From NCBI GenBank assembly GCA_017848205.1, contig JAGDDO010000316.1, positions 1 through 5,290 on the forward strand: 5,290 nucleotides of DNA, read 5' to 3'. The notes under the pieces were generated by a model that worked only from the letters and a program-made list of their open reading frames with translations, was not told where the DNA came from and did not search any database. The DNA is from Oscillospiraceae bacterium (GTDB lineage Bacteria; Bacillota_A; Clostridia; Oscillospirales; Ruminococcaceae). The position numbers and the translations under genes were made by a program. Of this stretch, positions 1 to 4,698 are shown in pieces (the stretch's first letter is position 1; each line of letters begins with the position of its first letter).

Positions 1-201
1 AGTAATTCTGTCCGCAGTTTCAAAACAGTATATCTCCGTCCTGTTGCAGGTGCAGATCAGGACACATCCACCCTCTTTATCATTAAATTCCGATATCAGT
101 TTCCTTTTCTGTTCTTCAGTAAAGGCAAGCTGTTTTCTTATACTTATATCCGCGTTTCTGAAATTTACGCTGACGCAGCAGTATTTTCTGATTTCTGACA
201 T
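1..201 (-). CDS. hemA: Glutamyl-tRNA reductase, N-terminal part (cut at window edge)
   Basis: This is the first 67 codons of an open frame that starts with ATG at 201-199 and runs off the window at base 1. The translation contains CVLICTCNRTEIY at residues 46-58. That is the signature of glutamyl-tRNA reductase, in which the cysteine of TCNR (here Cys52) is the nucleophile that takes the glutamyl group from tRNA-Glu. The enzyme uses NADPH to make glutamate-1-semialdehyde, the first committed step of C5-pathway tetrapyrrole synthesis in the cytoplasm. The preceding VNFRNADISIRKQLAF (12-27) occupies the place of the usual GLNHKTAPVEIREKLAF-like stretch, with the NHKTA part changed. The start lies six bases after the cysA stop, in the same frame, with no clear SD, so translation is probably coupled to cysA. 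The neighbouring sulfate transporter suggests a role in siroheme supply. The dimerisation and NADPH domains lie outside the window. Confidence 0.9.
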   Translation of the reverse strand, partial: MSEIRKYCCVSVNFRNADISIRKQLAFTEEQKRKLISEFNDKEGGCVLICTCNRTEIYCFETADRIT

Positions 202-207
202 GATATA

Positions 208-1287
208 TCAGATAACTAACCACTCTTCACGAAGCGATTTGTTCTTAAGAAGCTGTACTTCATCACCCTTGGTAACGAATATTCTGTAAATGAATACATC
301 AGCTTTTTCGCCTTCTTCAAGCGGAGCTTCATCAAGATCACGTCTCGCAATAAGCGTACTTCCACCGCAGTTTACCGTATATTCAGTAAAATTTCCTCTG
401 AACGATCTTCGTTCAACAGTTCCTTCAAAAGTAGAACTTTTGAATTGCTGCTCTTCAGATTTTTTTGAAAGCTTTATAAATTCAGGACGAACAATAACCC
501 TGTCATAGCCTTCAACTTCATCAAAAGCCTGAAACTGTGTGTAATCCTTAAGCTCACAGGTCTGCCCGAAGAAAGAGGACGTAAATGCAGTTCTTGGATT
601 GCGGTATACTTCATACGGAGTTCCGGTCTGCTCTATCCTGCCTCTGTTCGTTACTATTATCTCGTCTGCGACTTCGATAGCCTCATCCTGGTCGTGAGTA
701 ACAAATATACTCGTCACACCCAGACTCTGGATCATGTCTTTAAGCCAGGTACGAAGTTCCTGACGGACTTTGGCATCAATAGCAGCAAATGGCTCATCAA
801 GAAGAAGAACCTGCGGATTTGGCGCAAGGGCTCTTGCAAATGCCACACGCTGACGCTGACCTCCGGAAAGCTGACTCGGATAACGATTCTCAAATCCGGC
901 AAGTCCCACGAGATTTATAAGTTCCGTGACTCTTTCCTTTATCTTCTGTTTCGGAACCTTCTGTATCTGAAGACCGAATGCTATATTGTCATATACAGTC
1001 ATGTAACGGAAAAGTGCATAATTCTGAAACACAAAACCTATGCCTCTTTTGCTTGCCGGAATGTCATTTACCACTTTACCGTCAATTATTATTTCACCGC
1101 TGTCAGGACTTTCAAGCCCTGCTATCATACGCAGTATCGTTGTTTTTCCGCTGCCGCTCGGTCCGAGAAGTCCTATGAGTTTTCCCTTGCCTATAGTAAA
1201 GTTTACATTGTCAGAGGCTTTGAAATCACCAAAATGCTTGTTGATATTTCTTAATTCGATATAGCTTTCATTATTCTGTGTACTCAT
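208..1287 (-). CDS. cysA: Sulfate/thiosulfate ABC transporter ATP-binding protein CysA
   Basis: The 359-residue ATPase subunit hydrolyses ATP on the cytoplasmic face of the CysTW channel to drive sulfate import. All nucleotide-binding motifs are present: Walker A GPSGSGKTT (42-50), Q-loop Gln88 in FVFQNYALF, ABC signature LSGGQRQR (140-147), Walker B VLLLDEP (160-166), D-loop AIDAK (169-173) and switch His198 in VTHDQDE. The stretch ALFRYMTVYDNIAFGL closely resembles CysA proteins (ALFRHMTVFDNIAFGL) and sets it apart from maltose- or phosphate-type ATPases. Residues after about 240 form the family's C-terminal TOBE-like regulatory region, and the length is usual. The D-loop region reads FAAIDAK where FGALDAK is common, a mild change. 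The start ATG (1287-1285) shares one base with the cysW stop (TGATG). The purine-rich end of cysW (GGAAAGGGAAAAGG) supplies the ribosome site. Confidence 0.96.
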   Translation of the reverse strand: MSTQNNESYIELRNINKHFGDFKASDNVNFTIGKGKLIGLLGPSGSGKTTILRMIAGLESPDSGEIIIDGKVVNDIPASKRGIGFVFQNYALFRYMTVYDNIAFGLQIQKVPKQKIKERVTELINLVGLAGFENRYPSQLSGGQRQRVAFARALAPNPQVLLLDEPFAAIDAKVRQELRTWLKDMIQSLGVTSIFVTHDQDEAIEVADEIIVTNRGRIEQTGTPYEVYRNPRTAFTSSFFGQTCELKDYTQFQAFDEVEGYDRVIVRPEFIKLSKKSEEQQFKSSTFEGTVERRSFRGNFTEYTVNCGGSTLIARRDLDEAPLEEGEKADVFIYRIFVTKGDEVQLLKNKSLREEWLVI

Positions 1288-2108
1288 CAGCCTTTTCCCT
1301 TTCCTGATTCTTCAACTATACTTTTCACGATGAGTATTATTACTGCAAATAATATAAGGATCGTGGATACTGCAAAAGCAGGAACGTACTTGTTATCGCC
1401 GAAAAGTATTTCCACCTGAAGCGGAAGCGTAACTGTCTGTCCGCGAAGATGCCCGGATAATACAGAAACCGCACCAAATTCTCCCATAGCACGGGCTGTA
1501 CATAAAACAATGCCATAAGTAAGTGCCCACCGTATATGCGGAAGAGTTATTCTTCTGAAAATTGTAAATCCTCTGGCGCCCATAAGAGCTGCAGCTTCCT
1601 CTTCATCTGTTCCCTGCGAATCCAGAACTGGTATTATCTCTCTTGATATAAACGGAAATGTTACAAATATAGTAGCAAGTATAATACCCGGAACTGCATA
1701 GACGATCTTAAGATCATGACTTTCCAGGAACGGATATACCGCACTCTGTCTTCCGAATGTCAGGACAAATATAAGACCGGCAATGACCGGCGAAACTGTG
1801 ACCGGAAGATCTATAAGAGTTCCGAGAAGTTTTTTGCCTTTGAATCTGAACTTTGTAATTGCCCATGCCGCAAAAATACCGAAAACTGTGTTTATCACCA
1901 CTGCGGCGGCTGTTGCCTTAAGTGTAAGTTTAACTGCACTTAACGCTTCCTCATCACTTACAGCCTTTGCATATTCCGTCCATCCTTTTCTGAAAGCTTC
2001 AGAAAGTGCAGTTATAAGAGGAAGTACGAGCATAGTAAACAGGAACAGAACACTGATCAGTATAAGAAACCATTTTACTGCTTTTGAACCTTTGGTTCCG
2101 TTTTTCAT
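1287..2108 (-). CDS. cysW: Sulfate ABC transporter permease CysW
   Basis: A 273-residue integral membrane protein, one of the two different permease subunits of the SulT importer. About six hydrophobic segments are visible, the first at 12-34. The binding-protein-dependent transport (EAA) loop that docks on CysA is at 170-190: EEAAALMGARGFTIFRRITLP. CysW-type hallmarks, as opposed to CysT, include LIDLPVTVSPVIAGL (98-112), ESHDLKIVYAVPG (129-141), ARAMGEFGAVSVLSGH (205-220) and RGQTVTLPLQVEIL (222-235). The length matches the family. The ATG follows the cysT stop by 5 nt. The SD (AGAGGAGG) lies inside the end of cysT. The gene ends in a 1-nt overlap with cysA, so the two products should be made in coupled amounts. 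Confidence 0.96.
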   Translation of the reverse strand: MKNGTKGSKAVKWFLILISVLFLFTMLVLPLITALSEAFRKGWTEYAKAVSDEEALSAVKLTLKATAAAVVINTVFGIFAAWAITKFRFKGKKLLGTLIDLPVTVSPVIAGLIFVLTFGRQSAVYPFLESHDLKIVYAVPGIILATIFVTFPFISREIIPVLDSQGTDEEEAAALMGARGFTIFRRITLPHIRWALTYGIVLCTARAMGEFGAVSVLSGHLRGQTVTLPLQVEILFGDNKYVPAFAVSTILILFAVIILIVKSIVEESGKGKG

Positions 2109-2113
2109 GTTTA

Positions 2114-2947
2114 TTAATTACCTCCTCTGAGTATTTTTGCACTTCGTAACTGCACAGCATTCACTGTAAACAGCACTGCAAATGATGCGAGCAGCATCAC
2201 AAGTGCAATTGCAGTTGCTGAAGAATAATCATAAAGCTGAAGTTTCTGCATAATGATAAGCGGTGTGATCTGTGTCTCGTAAGGCTTGTTTCCTGCTATG
2301 AAAACCACGCTGCCGTATTCTCCGAGACATCTTCCGAAAGCAAGTCCGAAGCCTGTAAGTACAGATGGCAGTATTTCCGGAAAAATTACCTTTCTGAATA
2401 TCAGAGAACGGCTGGCTCCCATCATGTTTGCAGCTTCTTCATATGAAGGTTCCAGCTTTTCAAGTACAGGCTGAACTGAGCGTACAACAAACGGAATTCC
2501 GATGAATACAAGTGCAACAGTTATACCGACGCGGGTATAAGCTATCTTAATTCCGAATTTACTGAAAAAACCGCCTACCAGACCTGTATCAGCTGTAAGA
2601 GCTGTAAGTGAAATACCCGCAACCGCTGTGGGAAGCGCAAAAGGCAGCTCGATAATGCCGTCCATAATGCGTTTGAAAGGAAAATTGTATCTTACAAGCA
2701 CCCATGCTATAACAACACCCATCACAGCATTGATAAGAGAAGCTGTAAATGCCGTTAAAAGACTGACTTTGAAGCTTGCCACTACTATATCAGCAGTTAT
2801 TACACTCCATATTTCAGACAAACTGAGTTTTGCTGTAAAAACTACCAGAGAAGCCAGTGGAATTAGAACTATAAGACTTAATATGGAAAGAGTTATTCCC
2901 ATCGATAATCCGAACCCCGGAATTATTCCTGCTTTCGCTTTCTTCAT
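2114..2947 (-). CDS. cysT: Sulfate ABC transporter permease CysT (CysU)
   Basis: A 277-residue membrane permease, partner of CysW in the sulfate channel. It starts with IIPGFGLSMGITLSILSLIVLIPL (read as residues 8-31), the usual beginning of CysT. It continues with AWVLVRYNFPF (81-91), ELPFALPTAVAGISLTAL (100-117), the EAA loop at 170-190 (EEAANMMGASRSLIFRKVIFP) and LGEYGSVVFIAGN (208-220), all typical of CysT rather than CysW. About six membrane segments are visible. The frame is open upstream to an ATG at 3049, but that would overlap the last 80 or so bases of sbp with non-homologous sequence. The ATG at 2947 gives the normal family length and has GGTGATC (2950-2959 region) just upstream, which fits the 3' part of the extended GGAGGTGATC ribosome site. 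Sbp ends 19 nt upstream. Confidence 0.95.
   Translation of the reverse strand: MKKAKAGIIPGFGLSMGITLSILSLIVLIPLASLVVFTAKLSLSEIWSVITADIVVASFKVSLLTAFTASLINAVMGVVIAWVLVRYNFPFKRIMDGIIELPFALPTAVAGISLTALTADTGLVGGFFSKFGIKIAYTRVGITVALVFIGIPFVVRSVQPVLEKLEPSYEEAANMMGASRSLIFRKVIFPEILPSVLTGFGLAFGRCLGEYGSVVFIAGNKPYETQITPLIIMQKLQLYDYSSATAIALVMLLASFAVLFTVNAVQLRSAKILRGGN
2119..2127 (-). promoter_or_regulatory. Ribosome binding site of cysW inside the end of cysT
   Basis: The minus strand reads AGAGGAGGT about 11 nt before the cysW ATG (2108). It is a strong SD embedded in the last codons of cysT (ILRGGN), so cysW translation starts as ribosomes leave cysT. Confidence 0.75.
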
Positions 2948-2966
2948 ACCATGATCACCGTAAGAC

Positions 2967-4034
2967 TTATTTTGAATAAATTTCGTCAAATGTTCCGCCG
3001 TCGTCAAAATGCTTAGCCTGAGCTTCAGCCCATCCGCCGAATTCCTCATTGATCTTTACAAGCTTTACATTAAGGTCAAATGTATCACCGAATTCTTTAA
3101 GAATGGCCTCATTGGACGGACGATAATAGTTTTTACCAATAATACGCTGTGCATCTTCAGAATACAGATATTCAAGATATTCTTTCGCAACATCCCTTGT
3201 ACCACGCTTGTCAACGATCTTGTCAACTATTGCAACAGACGGCTGTGCAAGAATACTGAGACTTGGAGTAACAATTTCATATTCTCCCGGATGCTCATTA
3301 AGAGAAAGAATGGCTTCATTTTCCCATGCAAGAAGTACGTCACCCTGTCCGTTCTCAACGAAAGCATTAGTAGCTCCTCTTGCGCCTGATTCAAGAGATA
3401 CAACGTTTGCAAATAATTTGCGCAGATAATCCTTGATCTTTGTTTCATCACCGTCCACCTGTCTGCTTTCATAAGCCCATGCAGCAAGATAGTTCCACTT
3501 TGCACCGCCTGATGTCTTCGGATCAGGAGTAACTATTCCGACTCCATCTCTTGTAAGATCATTCCAGTCAAGTATATTCTTCGGATTTCCTTTACGTACA
3601 AGGAATACTATTGTCGATGTATAAGGCGAGCTGTCAAGGTCAAACTCATCTACCCATCCTTCTTCAATAAGACCTGCTTTTTTTATCTCATTTACATCCG
3701 CTTCAAGTGCAAGCGTTACAACATCAGCTTCAAGTCCGTTAGCAACTTCAAGCGCCTGTTTTCCTGAACCGCCGTGAGACTGAGTTATTTCCACATCATT
3801 TCCTGTTTTGTCTTTATAGTATTTTTTGAATGCCTCATTATAGTTTACGTACAACTCACGCGTAGGATCATAGGAGACATTTACAATGGAATATGAAGCC
3901 GCCTTTTCCCCGTCTGCGTCTGTTTTTCCTGAAAGTGCTGTAGATGCCGTACTGCTTCCGCATGAAACAAGAGAACTTATAAGTAATGCTCCGAGAGCTA
4001 AGGATGATAATTTAGTAACATATTTTCTTTTCAT
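2967..4034 (-). CDS. sbp: Sulfate-binding lipoprotein (periplasmic-type Sbp family)
   Basis: A 355-residue extracellular solute-binding protein that delivers sulfate to CysTW. Residues 1-25 form a lipoprotein signal: basic MKRKYVTK, a hydrophobic core, then lipobox LVSC with Cys25 as lipid anchor, as expected in a cell without an outer membrane. A Ser/Thr/Gly-rich linker (26-46) follows. The family signatures are NVSYDPTRELY (52-62), QSHGGSGKQAL (85-95), TSGGAKWNYLAAW (174-186) and SGARGATN (216-223). The seven positions known to hold dehydrated sulfate in the Salmonella protein (Asp11, Ser45, Ser130, Gly131, Gly132, Ala173, Trp192) map with a constant offset of 45 to Asp56, Ser90, Ser175, Gly176, Gly177, Ala218 and Trp237. 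All are conserved, which supports sulfate as ligand, although thiosulfate binding cannot be excluded. It is the first gene of the operon, with SD AGAGGT at 4041-4046. Confidence 0.95.
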   Translation of the reverse strand: MKRKYVTKLSSLALGALLISSLVSCGSSTASTALSGKTDADGEKAASYSIVNVSYDPTRELYVNYNEAFKKYYKDKTGNDVEITQSHGGSGKQALEVANGLEADVVTLALEADVNEIKKAGLIEEGWVDEFDLDSSPYTSTIVFLVRKGNPKNILDWNDLTRDGVGIVTPDPKTSGGAKWNYLAAWAYESRQVDGDETKIKDYLRKLFANVVSLESGARGATNAFVENGQGDVLLAWENEAILSLNEHPGEYEIVTPSLSILAQPSVAIVDKIVDKRGTRDVAKEYLEYLYSEDAQRIIGKNYYRPSNEAILKEFGDTFDLNVKLVKINEEFGGWAEAQAKHFDDGGTFDEIYSK

Positions 4035-4040
4035 AGAATT

Positions 4041-4046
4041 ACCTCT
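4041..4046 (-). promoter_or_regulatory. Ribosome binding site of sbp
   Basis: AAAGAGGT read on the minus strand sits 6 nt before the ATG at 4034-4032. It fixes this start, which also gives a proper lipoprotein signal peptide. Confidence 0.8.
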
Positions 4047-4054
4047 TTCATATT

Positions 4055-4074
4055 ATCTGATACACTTATCAGAT
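4055..4074 (-). promoter_or_regulatory. Perfect 8-bp inverted repeat just upstream of the sbp ribosome site
   Basis: The minus strand reads ATCTGATAAGTGTATCAGAT: two perfect 8-nt arms around a 4-nt centre. It ends 8 nt before the SD of sbp. No U-run follows, so it is not a terminator. It could be a hairpin that affects ribosome loading or mRNA stability, or an operator. Confidence 0.5.
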
Positions 4075-4091
4075 CGGCGTTTTCGTAATAT

Positions 4092-4128
4092 GTTTCCTGT
4101 TATTCTGCCGGCACTCATAACACGGAAC
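4092..4128 (-). promoter_or_regulatory. Imperfect 37-bp dyad in the leader, possible operator or RNA hairpin
   Basis: On the minus strand GTTCCGTGTTAT and ATAACAGGAAAC match as inverted arms at 10 of 12 positions, with TGTTAT/ATAACA perfect. The 13-nt centre holds the perfect 8-bp palindrome TGCCGGCA, nearly concentric with the outer dyad. It lies about 75-110 nt downstream of the predicted transcription start. A two-fold DNA site for a repressor and a leader RNA hairpin are both possible. Confidence 0.45.
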
Positions 4129-4207
4129 CAATGTTTATTCCAATTAATCCATATAACTATCATTCAGGTTTAATGCTTATTATTGTTTCAGATATCTTAT
4201 AATAGCA

Positions 4208-4236
4208 ATTATATTAAGATTACATACAAAAGTCAA
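4208..4236 (-). promoter_or_regulatory. Sigma-A type promoter of the sulfate operon
   Basis: On the minus strand a -35 box TTGACT (4236-4231) is separated by exactly 17 nt from a perfect -10 box TATAAT (4213-4208). The predicted transcription start is near 4201, about 167 nt before the sbp start codon. This is the only near-consensus promoter found in the window, and it is correctly placed and oriented for sbp-cysT-cysW-cysA-hemA. The start site itself is inferred. Confidence 0.85.
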
Positions 4237-4344
4237 TACTTTCAGCTATATTGATAATTAAGCACAGTATATAGATATTTTCGATTGCTTATTCTATGAT
4301 ATTTCTTCAAAAAAACTTATACTATAATAGTAATATTTACGGAT

Positions 4345-4384
4345 AAAAAAATAACCACGATCAGTATAATAAAAGATCGTGGTT
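4345..4384 (-). terminator. Intrinsic terminator upstream of the sulfate promoter
   Basis: AACCACGATC (4353-4362) and GATCGTGGTT (4375-4384) form a perfect 10-bp stem with a 12-nt loop. On the minus strand it is followed after one A by seven T residues (4351-4345). It insulates the sulfate promoter from upstream transcription. The ABC-2 gene already has its own terminator at 4568-4616, so this one may end a separate transcript from the hairpin-rich region. On the plus strand only a short TT follows, so it should work mainly in the minus direction. Confidence 0.75.
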
Positions 4385-4414
4385 TTAAATCGTGATATGT
4401 CATACTAAAATCTG

Positions 4415-4441
4415 ATTAAAATGATTGATAATCATTTTAAT
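4415..4441. repeat. Perfect 12-bp inverted repeat with 3-nt loop
   Basis: ATTAAAATGATT and AATCATTTTAAT are exact reverse complements separated by GAT. No T-run follows on either strand, so it is not a normal terminator. It is part of the hairpin cluster between the ABC-2 gene and the sulfate operon. Confidence 0.7.
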
Positions 4442-4442
4442 A

Positions 4443-4454
4443 GCGCCATGGCGC
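4443..4454. repeat. Perfect 12-bp GC-rich palindrome
   Basis: GCGCCATGGCGC is its own reverse complement with no spacer. It stands out in a very AT-rich stretch, directly next to the 4415-4441 stem. A palindrome without a loop suits a DNA-binding or pairing site better than a short RNA hairpin, though a strained hairpin could form. Confidence 0.65.
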
Positions 4455-4459
4455 GTAGA

Positions 4460-4571
4460 TTTTGTATTCAGACGGGATTTCGCTTTAATGCGAAATCGAT
4501 TTGCGAAGCAAATCATTATCTAATCAATTGTATTGATTAGATAATAGTATTAAAAAGTTCAGAATACAAAA
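4460..4571. repeat. 112-bp element with 10-bp end inverted repeats enclosing three adjacent hairpins
   Basis: TTTTGTATTC (4460-4469) and GAATACAAAA (4562-4571) are exact inverted copies, with two more pairs possible beyond an A/A mismatch. Inside, three perfect hairpins follow one another with no spacer: GATTTCGC/GCGAAATC (4476-4497, loop 6), GATTTGC/GCAAATC (4498-4514, loop 3) and a 14-bp stem ATTATCTAATCAAT/ATTGATTAGATAAT (4515-4545, loop 3). The set can fold like a cloverleaf. It codes for no evident protein. It could be a structured RNA or a small MITE-like or IS-derived repeat. I see no target-site duplication. The right end overlaps the T-run of the ABC-2 terminator. Confidence 0.6.
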
Positions 4572-4616
4572 AAACAGCCTGTCAGGCCCGCAGAACATGC
4601 GGTACCTGACAGGCTG
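4568..4616 (-). terminator. Strong intrinsic terminator of the ABC-2 permease gene
   Basis: CAGCCTGTCAGG (4575-4586) and CCTGACAGGCTG (4605-4616) form a perfect 12-bp GC-rich stem, capped by an inner CCGCA/TGCGG stem (4588-4602). On the minus strand seven T residues follow directly (4574-4568). It lies about 80 nt after the stop codon of the ABC-2 gene. On the plus strand ATATTTTTT follows, but no plus-strand gene is present to use it. Confidence 0.9.
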
Positions 4617-4698
4617 ATATTTTTTCTGTTTTTAAATTCTTTTTTCTGTTATGAGAAGGCGGCACTTTCTGTCACAGGATATGAATTCCTTATTTTGA

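Larger units (their letters stand above)
4035..4201 (-). other. 5' leader of the sulfate operon (about 167 nt)
   Basis: This is the predicted untranslated leader between the promoter and sbp. It holds two dyads (4092-4128 and 4055-4074) and the SD. I looked for signatures of the SAM (S-box), T-box and cobalamin riboswitches and found none. There is no intrinsic terminator in it, so if it is regulatory it acts through protein binding or on translation rather than simple attenuation. The extent depends on the inferred start site. Confidence 0.55.
4035..4698. other. 664-bp stretch without a convincing gene
   Basis: No protein-coding gene is supported between the ABC-2 stop and the sbp start. 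From right to left it holds an 80-nt AT-rich 3' tail of the ABC-2 transcript (4617-4698), that gene's terminator, the 112-bp hairpin element, the 12-bp palindrome and 12-bp stem, a second terminator, about 110 bp of very AT-rich DNA upstream of the promoter (4237-4344), the sulfate promoter and the structured leader. I saw no clear operator in 4237-4344. Confidence 0.8.

Noticed and set aside
206..213. TATCAGAT at the cysA-hemA junction, matching a half of the leader dyad at 4055-4074
   Set aside because: It is a single 8-mer half-site without a second arm, expected by chance at a fair rate in AT-rich DNA.
694..1254. A 186-codon plus-strand open frame
   Set aside because: It lies opposite cysA, has no family-like sequence and no ribosome site, and is a shadow of the cysA coding pattern.
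2948..3049. An upstream start for cysT giving 311 residues
   Set aside because: The extra 34 residues overlap sbp in another frame and do not resemble CysT N-termini. The ATG at 2947 fits the family length.
3227..3505. A 92-codon minus-strand frame inside sbp
   Set aside because: It is out of frame within a well-conserved gene and has no recognisable features.
4033..4053. A six-codon frame MKEVIL whose stop overlaps the sbp start
   Set aside because: It contains the sbp SD itself and has no ribosome site of its own. Chance.
4053..4163. A 36-codon open frame in the sulfate leader on the minus strand (starts MIVIWINWNK, ends DKCIR)
   Set aside because: There is no SD before its ATG, its composition is odd, and it overlaps both dyads. 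More likely chance, although a leader peptide is not excluded.
4035..4201. SAM, T-box or cobalamin riboswitch
   Set aside because: None of their conserved core sequences is visible in the leader and there is no terminator/antiterminator pair.
4323..4328. TATAAT on the plus strand as a divergent promoter
   Set aside because: No -35-like box lies at suitable distance, and there is no plus-strand gene downstream.
4415..4616. CRISPR array
   Set aside because: The repeats are inverted pairs, each different. There are no evenly spaced direct repeats or unique spacers.
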